A stretch of DNA of 60,395 nt from Duganella fentianensis (GCF_009857835.1 NZ_WWCL01000006.1:1-60395), one strand, 5' to 3'; counted from the stretch's first letter, positions 1 to 8,722 are shown. Notes: generated from the letters alone by a model not told the origin. Numbers and translations: made by a program.

Positions 1-553
1 CGCACTGCATGGCGATCTTGATGGCCAGCAGATCCTGCTGGCCGACGAGGATCGTGAACAGCTTGATCTGCAACCGGTCCAGATGGTCATGCACGTCGCG
101 CAGCCATTCGTACTCGTTGTCGTCGTAACGCTGCGCCTCGTCACAAAACAGGATGACCGTCCCGCCGCCATTCTTGGCGCAGGCCTCCCTGATCTTGTTG
201 ATGAGCCGAATGCGCTTGGTCGGATTCGATCCATGGTCCGGGTCGGGATAGCCCACGGCTTCCAGCAGATTCGAGAGGAAGGGGCCTTCGGCATGGCGCG
301 GCTTGTGTTCGGCTTGAGCGTGGTAGGTGGTGATCTTGGGATGGGTCTCGGCCAGCAGCAGCCGCACATATTCGATGGCGCGGGTCTTGCCGATGCGCGA
401 GGCACCATGGATGAGCGCACCGGTGGTCCGGTAGCGCAGACAGCGCATGACGAGCTCGTGCAGTTCTTGGATGGCCGGTGTGGCGATGCGGTAATTGCCG
501 GTGGCGATGGGATGCAGATCGGGGGCGATGGGCCGGGGCATTTTCATAGACAT
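1..553 (-). CDS. tniB: TniB/TnsC-type transposition ATPase, cut by the window edge
   Basis: This is the N-terminal part of an AAA+ ATPase that would select targets for and regulate the neighbouring DDE transposase. A Walker A motif (GASRIGKT) lies about 46 residues in, and a Walker B-like segment (TVILFCDEAQ) lies about 80 residues later. Both fit the TniB/TnsC family. The start at 553 is chosen because AAGGAGAAG lies about 5 bp upstream. The gene begins 28 bp after the tniA stop on the same strand, so it is the third gene of a tnsA-tniA-tniB operon. The C-terminus is outside the window, and any tniQ would be there too. Confidence 0.85.
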   Translation of the reverse strand, partial: MSMKMPRPIAPDLHPIATGNYRIATPAIQELHELVMRCLRYRTTGALIHGASRIGKTRAIEYVRLLLAETHPKITTYHAQAEHKPRHAEGPFLSNLLEAVGYPDPDHGSNPTKRIRLINKIREACAKNGGGTVILFCDEAQRYDDNEYEWLRDVHDHLDRLQIKLFTILVGQQDLLAIKIAMQC

Positions 554-581
554 CAGACTTCTCCTTGTGCGAAAGAATCGT

Positions 582-2564
582 TTAGATGACTGTCGTGAAG
601 CCGGAAGGGATCGTGAGCTCTTGCGGCTCGATTTTCTGGGGAATCTGTGCCGGGAGTGCCGAATCTGTTGCCGCCGGCAGCGGGGCGGCCGGCGCTACCG
701 GTACGGTCTTTGGCTGCCCTGGCGGCGTGTTGACCGTTGGCGCATTGGCCAGGGTGCGCATCGTTCGTTCCAGGTCGCTGGCAGCGTGCCGGCTGTGCTT
801 CGCCTTCTTCCGTTTTTCTTCGACGAAGCGGTCGATGAATTCCTGCGTGACCGTGAATGCCAGCCGCTTCTTGGCCCGCAGTTTCATGATTTCGCGGCGC
901 AGCTTCAAGTCGTGCCTGATCTCGCCCCAAGCACCCTGCGCCCTGAGTATCCCAAGCTCCGATCCGTCGGCAAGAAAGGCGCGCACGGTGCGCAGGTCAT
1001 CGCTGTTGTAATAGACGCGCAGCTCCCTGCCAAGCAACGCACCGCTGGCTGCCAGCACTTCGCTCGTATAGCGCACCTGGAACAGATTGATATGCGGCCT
1101 GGTGCCTTGCGCCAGATAGCCGCGGACCCGGCAACGGTGCGCCGTCTGCATCAGACACATCGTGCGGCGCTTCGCCTCGGGTAGCCACCAGATCATCTGT
1201 CCTTTGCCGCGCACCAGGTATTCCATCGCCTCCAGCGGCGTGCGGCCGTTCAAACCATCGTGCGGTGTGGCGTTGTAGCCAGCGATCGAGGCCTCCATCA
1301 ATTCCTCCATCTCGGCGAGTGATACGAACAAGCGCAGGTTGCCCTTGGGGTCGGCCAATGCGCGGCGGAGATCTTTGGGATTCGAGCCCGTGTAGCCGGG
1401 CAGGCGGGACGATAGCGTGCTAGCGACCGTACCAAAGAAACGTTCAATATAGGGTCGGTCGTCGGGATGATGTAGCGGGCCGGCGTCGGCGGCGCAGCCG
1501 ATGAATTCACACAATGCCGTCATGGTGTCGCTGGCCAGATTCGCCTTGGCGTTATCGAGTCGCATGCGTTCCCATATCGCGTAACCCAGCTCCGGCAGTT
1601 TGCCGGATGGGAAGCCGCCCGCCGATCCATAGCCGACGCCAGGCAGGGTGAACGTGCGCGGCCGGTGCGGAGTCAGCGCCTGCTCGATCGTCTTAATCAC
1701 ATCGTAACGGCTGTATTCGCGCGACAGGACCAGGTGGTAGCCCAACACCGCGCGGGTGCACACGTCGATGATCACAAGCAGCCAGATGCGCTCGACTTCG
1801 AATTCCTGTTCGAAACCGAGCGGGTCACGGATTACAATCTTCAAGCGCACATCGAGCCGGTGACCGTCGAATTCGACCATCTGGTAAGGACGAACGGCGC
1901 CGCGGCCGCCGCCGCCGGGCATGCCCTTGAGATGGGTGGCGCCGGCCGTGCGCGCCGCGTCACCGAAGTTGGTGAGTATTTGCGCCGTCACGTAGGCAGA
2001 CAATGACCGGATGCCCATGCGATCCGTGTTCAAAGGGTAGTCGGCGGCCGTGATGCCGACGGCTCTGCACTGCGTGAGAAAGCCGGCGTGCAGATTGCCC
2101 AGTCCGTTCAGCCTGGTCTTTAGCGGGCCATCAGTACTGACCTGATGTAGCGTGACGGCGTGCTTGCGAATCTTTTGCGTCAGCCATTGCGCCAGCGGCG
2201 GATGCTGTTCAAGCAGGAACGCAAACGCGCCAACCAGTCCTCTCCCGCTGGCGGAATATTCAGCCGGCAGTTTGGCGGTGCGCGCGTAGGACCCGAAGCG
2301 ATCGTGCTTGAGTAAGCCCCGAAAACCGACGAGCCGTCCATCGTCTGCCTGTGTCAGACAGCGATCGAGCAGTCCGTAGAGCTGGCGACTGTTGATACCG
2401 GTCCGCTTCTCGATTTCGCGTAGAGTTTGTCCGGTGGCATAAAGGTTGATCGCCTCGTAGCGCGCCTCGAACGTCTTTCGCTTTGCGGCTGCCAATGCAT
2501 TCGGATCTACTGCAGCCCACGCGCTTGTGTCAATGTTTTGAAGGTCATCGCGGCGACGATTCAT
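582..2564 (-). CDS. tniA: TniA/TnsB-type DDE transposase
   Basis: This is a 660-residue integrase-core transposase of the TniA/TnsB/MuA class, which cuts and joins transposon 3' ends. An N-terminal helix-turn-helix segment (around residues 35-70) precedes the catalytic core. The DDE residues are visible as D in VEFDGH, D in RLDNAKAN and E in YIERFFG. A Mu-type C-terminal region rich in basic residues follows. The length fits the family. Its start overlaps the end of the tnsA-like gene by 20 bp, implying coupled translation. The target DNA repeats at 3220-3345 upstream of tnsA are its probable binding sites. Confidence 0.92.
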   Translation of the reverse strand: MNRRRDDLQNIDTSAWAAVDPNALAAAKRKTFEARYEAINLYATGQTLREIEKRTGINSRQLYGLLDRCLTQADDGRLVGFRGLLKHDRFGSYARTAKLPAEYSASGRGLVGAFAFLLEQHPPLAQWLTQKIRKHAVTLHQVSTDGPLKTRLNGLGNLHAGFLTQCRAVGITAADYPLNTDRMGIRSLSAYVTAQILTNFGDAARTAGATHLKGMPGGGGRGAVRPYQMVEFDGHRLDVRLKIVIRDPLGFEQEFEVERIWLLVIIDVCTRAVLGYHLVLSREYSRYDVIKTIEQALTPHRPRTFTLPGVGYGSAGGFPSGKLPELGYAIWERMRLDNAKANLASDTMTALCEFIGCAADAGPLHHPDDRPYIERFFGTVASTLSSRLPGYTGSNPKDLRRALADPKGNLRLFVSLAEMEELMEASIAGYNATPHDGLNGRTPLEAMEYLVRGKGQMIWWLPEAKRRTMCLMQTAHRCRVRGYLAQGTRPHINLFQVRYTSEVLAASGALLGRELRVYYNSDDLRTVRAFLADGSELGILRAQGAWGEIRHDLKLRREIMKLRAKKRLAFTVTQEFIDRFVEEKRKKAKHSRHAASDLERTMRTLANAPTVNTPPGQPKTVPVAPAAPLPAATDSALPAQIPQKIEPQELTIPSGFTTVI

Positions 2565-3174
2565 GGCAGGGCCTCACGGGTTGAAAGCAGGTTAGAAACG
2601 AAAGCTGTTCCGTGTGCAGCTGCGGTGCCTGCAAGCTCCCGGCGTGGAGCAGATTAAAGATTGCCGCGCGCACCAAGGTCGGATCGCCTGTGACAAATTC
2701 CTGCTCGATACGCGAAAGTTGCATGGGCTCGGAAACGAATTTCAGGATAGAACGCAGAAACGTTGGCGCCATTTGTGGTCGGCAGGAAGTGATTACGGGC
2801 AGCATGCGCTCCCAGTTACCGATCCAGATGCGGGCAGCCGCCAGTTCGGCGGGCGGTATGCTGCGAACATGCAATTCTGCATCGCCGATCGTGATCGTTG
2901 CAGGCTGGTCTTCCCCATCGACGATGAGAAGCGCTTCCCGGTCTTCCTGCAGTACCCAAAAGTCCGCTAAATGTTTGCCAGCCTGATCCAGGTAGGCAGG
3001 ACGCTCGCAAAATGCCTGAACCGTTGGATCCGCTTCCAGGCGAACCCATTGGCCGAACACATGTTCGCCAAAACACTGCAATCGCCGACCGAGTTTTGGG
3101 CTGTACGCCTCGATGACGCGCACACCTCGCGGCCTGGCGTTTGAAACAGCAGATTGGAAGCGTGTTTCATTCAT
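2545..3174 (-). CDS. tnsA: TnsA-like endonuclease, possibly missing the catalytic lysine
   Basis: This 209-residue protein resembles the N-terminal nuclease domain of TnsA, which cuts 5' transposon ends in Tn7-like elements. The typical early glutamate (FGEHVFGQW) and aspartate (HLADFWVL) are present. The strand that normally carries the final catalytic lysine (as in EVK) instead reads LLIVDGED, with no obvious lysine. Loss of that residue would favour replicative over cut-and-paste movement, but this is inference from one sequence. It is first in the tnsA-tniA-tniB operon and overlaps tniA. The transposon end lies directly upstream. Confidence 0.78.
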   Translation of the reverse strand: MNETRFQSAVSNARPRGVRVIEAYSPKLGRRLQCFGEHVFGQWVRLEADPTVQAFCERPAYLDQAGKHLADFWVLQEDREALLIVDGEDQPATITIGDAELHVRSIPPAELAAARIWIGNWERMLPVITSCRPQMAPTFLRSILKFVSEPMQLSRIEQEFVTGDPTLVRAAIFNLLHAGSLQAPQLHTEQLSFLTCFQPVRPCHESSPR

Positions 3175-3219
3175 GATTTCAACAACTTACGCCGACTGGT
3201 GACGACCTGAAGCTGCGAA

Positions 3220-3345
3220 CAGACAGATTTACTTGCCAATGCTCTGTGTAGACAAATTTACTTTCTTGTGCGTGCGGGGAAATTTGTCTGCAAAACATGC
3301 GCGCAGAGGGGAGAGCCTCCAGAATTTGCAGACAAATTTGCTTTC
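3220..3345. repeat. Transposon-end repeats (probable TniA/TnsB sites)
   Basis: A motif close to AGACAAATTTACTTTC occurs at 3220-3237 (degenerate), 3249-3265 and 3328-3345, with an inverted half (AAATTTGTCTGC) at about 3280-3291. Repeated sites next to tnsA are what TnsB/TniA-bound ends look like. IS3-family sequence begins at about 3358, so the element terminus lies between 3345 and 3358. I cannot fix the exact terminal base because the canonical TGT end is not obvious. Confidence 0.7.
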
Positions 3346-3357
3346 CTTTACGAGGCG

Positions 3358-4044
3358 CGCTTTGCCGAGCCAATCAAGGCGATGATCAACGAGGAGCCGT
3401 CGTTCGGCTATCGCACTGTTGCGGCCCTGCTTGGCTTCAACAAGAACACCGTGCAGCGCATTTTTCAGCTGCGTGGCTGGCAAGTGAAGAAGCGGCCAGT
3501 AGGCTTTCGTCCGCGCGTTCAAGCCTTGCCTTCGGTGGCGAAAGCACCAAACGAACGCTGGGCGACCGACATGTGCCGAGTATGGGCCGGTCGTGACGGT
3601 TGGGCGGTGCTGGCCTTGGTGATCGATTGCCATACCCGAGAATTATTGGGCTGGCATCTGTCCCGCTCGGGCAAGGCTAAGACGGCCGAGGCGGCCCTGG
3701 AGCAGGCGCTGATTGCCCGCTATGGCACCTTGGGCAGGGTTGCGGCACCGTTCTTGCTGCGGTCGGACAACGGCTTGGTTTTCACCAGCCGCAGCTACAC
3801 CAGGTTGGTTCGCAGCTATGGCTTGAGGCAGGAATTCATCACGCCACATTGCCCGGAGCAGAACGGCATGGTGGAACGGGTTATCCGAACGCTGAAGGAG
3901 CAATGCGTGCACCGCCATCGCTTTGAGAGTTTGCAGCACGCCAGCAGAGTCATCGCCGGCTGGATCGGGTTCTACAACAACCAGCGTCCGCATCAGGCGC
4001 TGGGCATGAAAACACCCGCTGAGGCATTTGCATTAGCGGCTTGA
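3358..4044 (+). pseudogene. IS3-family transposase orfB, 5'-truncated
   Basis: From 3358 the frame is almost identical at protein level to the intact orfB at 47845-48666, starting where that protein reads RFADPIK. All three DDE positions remain (ATDMCRVW, LRSDNGLV and the E of GMVERVIR). The orfA and the first part of orfB are missing. The Tn7-like transposon end abuts the break, so the transposon most likely inserted here and removed or displaced the left part of the IS. Confidence 0.9.
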
Positions 4045-4046
4045 GT

Positions 4047-4072
4047 TGAGCAGGAATCGCTGGGTCATTACA
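4047..4072 (+). repeat. IRR of the truncated IS3-family element
   Basis: The right inverted repeat starts TGAGCAGGAATCGC and ends GGTCATTACA. It matches the right end of the intact copy at 48669-48694 with one difference. The ettA reading frame begins at the very next base. Confidence 0.88.
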
Positions 4073-4789
4073 CGTCTGGGTAACGACGTGATCGAATTCA
4101 AGAACGTGTCGAAAGCCTTCGGCGACCGTCTGCTGATGGAAAACGTCTCGTTCACCATTCCGCCGGGCGCCATCGTCGGTATCATCGGCCCTAACGGTGC
4201 CGGTAAATCGACGCTGTTCAAGATGATTGCCGGTCTGGATAAGCCAGACAGCGGTGAAGTCGTGATCGGCCAGACCGCCCGCATCTCGCTGGTGGACCAG
4301 AGCCGCGACAAGCTCGCCGACAACAAGACCGTATTCGACGACGTTTCCGGCGGTGCCGACATGCTGACCGTGGGCCGCTTCGACATGCCGTCGCGCGCCT
4401 ATCTGGGCCGCTTCAACTTCAAAGGTTCCGACCAGCAGAAGATCGTCGGCAATCTGTCCGGTGGTGAGCGCGGCCGTCTGCATCTGGCCAAGACCCTGCT
4501 CAAAGGCGGCAACGTGCTGCTGCTGGACGAACCGTCCAACGATCTGGACGTGGAAACCCTGCGTGCACTGGAAGACGCGCTGCTGGAATTCGCCGGTTCC
4601 GTGCTGGTCATCTCGCACGATCGCTGGTTCCTCGACCGTATTGCCACCCACATTCTGGCGTTCGAAGGCAACTCGCAAGTCACCTTCTTTGACGGTAACT
4701 ATCAGGAATACGAAGCCGACAAGAAGAAACGTCTGGGTGAAGAAGGCGCCAAGCCTAAGCGTATCCGCTACAAGCCACTGAGCACCTAA
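4073..4789 (+). pseudogene. ettA: ettA, 3' fragment (energy-dependent translational throttle A)
   Basis: This is the second ATP-binding half of the ABC-F protein EttA, a ribosome-bound factor that gates translation elongation according to ATP level. Visible motifs are Walker A (GPNGAGKS), the signature LSGGERGRLHLAK, Walker B (LLLDEPSNDLD) and the switch histidine in ISHDRWFLDR. The family is about 555 residues, and only about 238 remain, starting at RLGNDVIEF. The first half and the ABC-F linker are lost to the IS3 insertion directly upstream. The TTG that opens the frame at 4046 lies in the IS end, so a functional product is unlikely. Confidence 0.93.
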
Positions 4790-4840
4790 GCCCAAGCTGC
4801 GCACACGCTATACCGTGCGCAGTCCCGCTTGAGCAAAGCA

Positions 4841-4867
4841 AGCGCAGCCTCGGGCTGCGCTTTTACT
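4841..4867 (+). terminator. Rho-independent terminator after ettA
   Basis: A perfect 9-bp stem, AGCGCAGCC / GGCTGCGCT with loop TCG, is followed by TTTT. It sits between the ends of the convergent ettA fragment and the YIP1-like gene. Confidence 0.85.
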
Positions 4868-4882
4868 TTGGCGCAGCGCCGC

Positions 4883-5452
4883 CTAGCCTAACAGCTGCAA
4901 CAAGATATAGGCCGACAGCAAGGCCCAGGCCAGCGCCCCAAAGCCAAACACCTGATAGGCCAGCGCTTGCGCCTCGAACTGCTCGTCCATCTTCAACACC
5001 ACATACATACCGTGGTATAGCAGGCTGGCCGCCACCATCAGCCCAGCCAGCCCCAGCCCTAGCATGCTCCACCAGTCTGGCAGCAGCAAACCCAGACTGG
5101 ACAGGCACATGGGAATAGCAATAATGGCCGCCAATAGGAATGTGTCCCGGAAGCTAGCCGCGATCTTGCGCTCCGCTGCACTAGCCCTGATCAGCCAGCC
5201 CATCAGCGGTACCGTCAGCAGTTCAGCCACAAAAAACACCAGCGCTATTTCGTGCCAGCGGGCCGCCGCTGCATTGAGCCGCAATAGTGAGCCCGGCTCA
5301 TTACTGGCGTACAACAGAATCGCCGGCGGCAGCAGCGCAAAAGGCAGCACCAGCAGCAGGAAGGTCTTGATGACGGGATGATGGACGACGGCCACTTCAT
5401 CCCAGCCGGCATGAAATGAAAAAGGCATTTTGCTTAGATTCACCAGGTTCAT
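4883..5452 (-). CDS. YIP1-like multi-span inner-membrane protein
   Basis: This 189-residue protein has about five hydrophobic segments and resembles bacterial YIP1-domain proteins, whose function is poorly known. The start at 5452 is preferred over longer frames because GGGAGC lies about 8 bp upstream and the protein then opens MNLVNLSKMPFSFHAGW, a cytosolic lead-in before the first membrane span. It lies 130 bp after the bestrophin gene on the same strand. It has its own promoter region, which contains a palindrome matching the one upstream of the bestrophin. This suggests shared MarR control. Confidence 0.75.
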   Translation of the reverse strand: MNLVNLSKMPFSFHAGWDEVAVVHHPVIKTFLLLVLPFALLPPAILLYASNEPGSLLRLNAAAARWHEIALVFFVAELLTVPLMGWLIRASAAERKIAASFRDTFLLAAIIAIPMCLSSLGLLLPDWWSMLGLGLAGLMVAASLLYHGMYVVLKMDEQFEAQALAYQVFGFGALAWALLSAYILLQLLG

Positions 5453-5521
5453 GATATTGCTCCCGGATAGAGTGGGACAGCTAGTCAGCGTGGGCATTGC
5501 CTGAGCCATTGCATCGGCATT

Positions 5522-5540
5522 TATATCATCATATGACATA
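5522..5540. promoter_or_regulatory. Candidate MarR operator upstream of the YIP1 gene
   Basis: TATATCA-N5-TGACATA lies 70 bp upstream of the YIP1-like start. It differs at one position from TATATCA-N5-TGATATA, found 71 bp upstream of the bestrophin start at 6601-6619. The matching spacer length and distance suggest one regulator. Confidence 0.55.
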
Positions 5541-5582
5541 AAATCTAAAAGGCAAGCCCCGTCTGCTGGGTTGGGCTCCCCC

Positions 5583-6530
5583 TTACTGCAAGCAATAATC
5601 AACTGGGGGGGGCATGGCGGGGATCGCCGTTTCCCCCATCATTTCGCGCGCCGAAATTTCTATGCCATAGCTCAAGGCCGTGAGCGGCAAATCATTGGGT
5701 GTGAGGCCAAAAGGCTCCTCGATCTCATCGCCGATGGCATCGAGCCCGAAAAAGGTATACGCCACCACCCCCACCACTACGGGCGTCAGCAAGCCTATCG
5801 AGTCGACCAGGCCAAATGGCAGCAAATAGCAGTACACATACACGGTACGGTGCAGCAAAACGGAGTAGGAAAATGGAATCGGCGTATTCTTGATCCGCTC
5901 GCAGCCACCTAGCGCTTCACTCATCTGGCTCAGACTACGGTCGATCTCCTGGGCCAGTGGCGCAGCCAGCCAGCCTCTGGCCATAGCGCAACCGACATCG
6001 CTGCCTATGGCCTGCAAGATGGCGGCTGCCGGATGTTGCAGCCGCTGCCAGCAAAGGGCGCGCTCAGCCGGCAGCAGGCGGGCAATTTCCTCACCCCAGC
6101 TTTCCTCACGTAACTGGTGTCGCAAAGCATGCGCAAAGGCGATCGTCGCGTATGCCATGTGCTTCTGCAACTGCGCTAATTGCGCCCGTTGCTGCGGGCC
6201 GCCACTGTCCGAAACCTGCGGATAGGCATAGAGCTGGCGCAGCAAATTACGGCTGGCCGTACCGAGGCTGCCCCACAGCCGGCGGCCCTCCCAATAGCGC
6301 TCGTAACTGGCGGAATTACGAAACCCCAGAAAGATCGCCAGTGCCAGACCCATCAGCGTAAAAGGAATGGTGGTGAGCCTGATTTTGACGTGGTAGAGCG
6401 CCCCATGCATGAGCGTCACGAGCACGGCCATGACGATGGTGACGGCCAGCTTGCGCCAGATATTCGGCAATATCGATCCGCGCAATAGCAGAAAATACTC
6501 TATGCCTTTCGGCCTGGGTCGGATAATCAT
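5583..6530 (-). CDS. Bestrophin family ion channel (UPF0187/YneE-like)
   Basis: The 315-residue protein fits bacterial bestrophins, pentameric channels of the inner membrane. Recognisable features are the N-terminal RPRPKGIEYFLLLRGS, the segment LGFRNSASYERYWEGRRLWG that is characteristic of the family, and the late DAIGDEIEEPFG motif. Four membrane segments can be placed. It is divergent from the marR gene, and their shared 187-bp gap contains a palindromic operator. Bacterial members are often cation-permeable, so ion preference cannot be read from sequence alone. Confidence 0.88.
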   Translation of the reverse strand: MIIRPRPKGIEYFLLLRGSILPNIWRKLAVTIVMAVLVTLMHGALYHVKIRLTTIPFTLMGLALAIFLGFRNSASYERYWEGRRLWGSLGTASRNLLRQLYAYPQVSDSGGPQQRAQLAQLQKHMAYATIAFAHALRHQLREESWGEEIARLLPAERALCWQRLQHPAAAILQAIGSDVGCAMARGWLAAPLAQEIDRSLSQMSEALGGCERIKNTPIPFSYSVLLHRTVYVYCYLLPFGLVDSIGLLTPVVVGVVAYTFFGLDAIGDEIEEPFGLTPNDLPLTALSYGIEISAREMMGETAIPAMPPPVDYCLQ

Positions 6531-6600
6531 GATCGGGCAAGGGCAGCCCGGTCAATAAGCGCGGCGGCCGACGTATGTGGTTAAGAGGAAAGAGATTAAT

Positions 6601-6619
6601 TATATCATCTTGTGATATA
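6601..6619. promoter_or_regulatory. MarR-type palindromic operator
   Basis: The perfect inverted repeat TATATCA-N5-TGATATA lies in the AT-rich gap between the divergent bestrophin and marR genes. MarR dimers typically bind palindromes of about this size. Confidence 0.6.
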
Positions 6620-6717
6620 TATTTAGGCGACTAGGCACCGGGGCAAGGGTAGAAATCGCTACGCCCGACTGGAGCAATCAGCTATGATCGTCGGCTGATC
6701 CAATTCCCCCTACGCCC

Positions 6718-7134
6718 ATGCCCTCAACTGCTCCCCAGCCGCCCCTCAGCAAGCACGATTACGAACGGCTGGCCGATTTTCGCTATCGTTTGCGCAGTTT
6801 CCTGCGCTTTAGCGAGGAATTGACGCAAGCTCATGGCATCACCCATCTGCAATACCTGCTCCTGCTGCAGATTAAGGGCTTTCCGGGCAGAGAATGGGCC
6901 ACCATTGCAGAACTGGCCGAGCGCTTGCAAGCACATCATCACGGCGTGGTAGCGCTGGTGTCGCGCTGCGAAAAAGCCGGGCTGCTCGAGCGGCGGGCAG
7001 GCCGCGCCGACAAACGCTGCGTGGAAGTTCATCTGAAGGAAAAAGGCCAGCAACTGCTAGAGCAGATCGCCTTGCTGCACAAAGATCAGCGCATGGAATT
7101 ACAGCAGATGCTGCAGGCCCTGTTCAGCGCATGA
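6718..7134 (+). CDS. MarR family transcriptional regulator
   Basis: The 138-residue winged-helix regulator has the expected order: a dimerisation helix, the HTH (TIAELAERLQAHHHGVVALVSRCEKAGLL) and a wing with the conserved RRAGRADKRCVEVHL, including the D-x-R signature. MarR proteins usually repress neighbouring membrane or efflux genes and release DNA on ligand binding. It is divergent to the bestrophin gene. Two matching palindromes upstream of that gene and of the YIP1 gene are its likely sites. Confidence 0.9.
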   Translation: MPSTAPQPPLSKHDYERLADFRYRLRSFLRFSEELTQAHGITHLQYLLLLQIKGFPGREWATIAELAERLQAHHHGVVALVSRCEKAGLLERRAGRADKRCVEVHLKEKGQQLLEQIALLHKDQRMELQQMLQALFSA

Positions 7135-7254
7135 ACGCTGCACGCTAGCAGGACGAACGTCCCGGGCCAGCAAAGTTACAGAGGAGAATAAAAAAAAGCC
7201 CTGCTACCTCGAAGTGAGGCGGCCGCGCGATTTCTTTTATGGCTGATCTAAAGC

Positions 7255-7395
7255 TGGGTATTCTGGCCGAACGTGACCGTCCATTCCGGTCGAACGTGAC
7301 CGCCGATTCTGGTCTATCGTGACCGGCTATTCTGGTCCATTGTGACCGATTTTTGCACTTGACCGGAATGAGCGGTCACGATGCCAGAATACCCA
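7255..7395. mobile_element. 141-bp IS21-type miniature element (two ends, no transposase)
   Basis: Perfect 12-bp inverted termini (TGGGTATTCTGG / CCAGAATACCCA) bound 141 bp. Inside are repeated half-sites of the form ATTCTGGTC-N-CGTGACCG at about 22-25 bp spacing, as in the multiple terminal repeats of IS21-family elements. There is no istA or istB. It is either an internally deleted IS21 relative or a MITE that could be moved in trans. A clear target duplication is not visible. Confidence 0.65.
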
Positions 7396-7561
7396 AAATT
7401 TCATCTGGGTGTAAGCGATGCGAGCGCCCGCTTACGCCCCAAAGCGGCCTGTCGAGCACGCCCCGTTGCGGACGTTCAGATGACCTTCCACCTTTACAAC
7501 GTTTAAGCGCGCTTGGCGCTTTGCCTCCTATCCTCGTTTCGATGGTGCAAGGGCCGAGGCG
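7396..7561. other. Intergenic debris, no gene seen
   Basis: The stretch contains a short hairpin (GTAAGCG at 7411 pairs with CGCTTAC at 7429) and GC-rich sequence of unknown origin. I see no coding signal. Confidence 0.4.
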
Positions 7562-8524
7562 TCACGGGACCGGATTCAGCTTGCGCTTATCTTTGAAAAA
7601 AGACCATGCTTCTTCGGCTAATTCAAAGTCACCATTTTGTATGCCAGGAAACAATCTAAATAGGCCCGGATAGCGCTTTTTCTTGCTTGGCTCAGCATGC
7701 CCGCCCCCTACGATCTTGATCAACTTGACTTGTAAGGTAGTGAAATCACTCCTCCAAACTTGCCGCACTACCGCTCCGTCGGTATGTGTGACCGGCAAGT
7801 CTGACAGTCGGGCGAGGCTACACCAAGTGTTTGCGCTTGCCTCAACGCTCTTTGTACGACCAATGAAGCCTAAGGTGTGCCAAAATTTTCCACCAACGTA
7901 GGGGATGAAGGGATCAGACGTACCTGCCACAAGTAGGAAGGACAAGGGTAACGACGGCTGCGCATAAATGGGCCGCTCTGGCATCGCTGCCAGAACAGCT
8001 GAAAATGCGGCTAAACGAGGCGCTAATTCGACGGCAATGCGATATGCCAACATCCCTCCTTTGGAAACGCCAATTACGTAGATGCGATTAGCATCAACGG
8101 CTTCTTCAACAACTGCACGATCAATTATTGCGGAAATAAAACCAACATCATCCGTGCTGGGGTTGCTCGGGATATCAGCAAATCCATCGTTCCAAGCGCG
8201 CCGCCCCGCTTGGCTGTTCCCGTTGGGCGCGATCACGACCACTTGCTCCCGTTCGGCAATTTCCAACCAGACCGACAATGGCGAGGCTGGGAACGCCATC
8301 CCGAGAACTTGTTCTGCCGATGAGCCTCCACCATGCAGAATGATCACCAATGGCCGTTTCCCTTCTTGTGCGACGGTCGGCGAAGCCTGCAAATAATATC
8401 GCACCCCTTCGGGTCGAGTGATGTCAATCCGAACTACCGGAGCAGAAGGAGCTTCTCTTGAATCAAGCCCAAATATGAAGTTTCGTACACTCATGCGTGT
8501 TCCAAATCTTGCCTGGACGTTCAT
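7562..8524 (-). CDS. PHB depolymerase/feruloyl-esterase-like alpha/beta hydrolase
   Basis: The 320-residue protein resembles the LpqC/PHB depolymerase esterase family. An oxyanion HGGG motif (IILHGGGSS) is followed by the nucleophile elbow GVSKG. The acid lies in GTSDPFIPY and the histidine in GGGHAEP, completing a serine-hydrolase triad. There is no clear signal peptide, so it may act in the cytoplasm. The start at 8524 overlaps the last bases of an IS5-type remnant. A second ATG at 8494 (MSVRNF) is an equally likely start. Substrate cannot be told from sequence. Confidence 0.85.
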   Translation of the reverse strand: MNVQARFGTRMSVRNFIFGLDSREAPSAPVVRIDITRPEGVRYYLQASPTVAQEGKRPLVIILHGGGSSAEQVLGMAFPASPLSVWLEIAEREQVVVIAPNGNSQAGRRAWNDGFADIPSNPSTDDVGFISAIIDRAVVEEAVDANRIYVIGVSKGGMLAYRIAVELAPRLAAFSAVLAAMPERPIYAQPSLPLSFLLVAGTSDPFIPYVGGKFWHTLGFIGRTKSVEASANTWCSLARLSDLPVTHTDGAVVRQVWRSDFTTLQVKLIKIVGGGHAEPSKKKRYPGLFRLFPGIQNGDFELAEEAWSFFKDKRKLNPVP

Positions 8525-8697
8525 AATGCCATCGATGATGGCGATTTTTCAAATACCGCGTCAGCCTGCAATCCATTAAGATGCGGTTGGGCATGCGATA
8601 TGTCAGCGACCTCGCCGCCGGTCAGCAGCCAGCACACCGGGTACCCAATGCATCAACAACTGCATGAATCTTAGCGGCACTCTCAAGGTGCAGCCCC
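8521..8697 (-). pseudogene. IS5-family transposase fragment
   Basis: The minus strand translates as GLHLESAAKIHAVVDALG followed by CWLLTGGEVADISHAQP, a recognisable middle piece of IS5-family DDE transposases. The catalytic residues are absent and the piece ends at the esterase start. Its stop codon overlaps that start. Confidence 0.65.
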
Positions 8698-8722
8698 CGC
8701 CATGCGTCATTGAAAATTTAGA

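Noticed and set aside
83..1184. Plus-strand frames at the left end
   Set aside because: They oppose tniA and tniB, both of which show clear motifs.
3950..4804. 284-codon minus-strand frame
   Set aside because: Antisense to the ettA fragment with its Walker and signature motifs.
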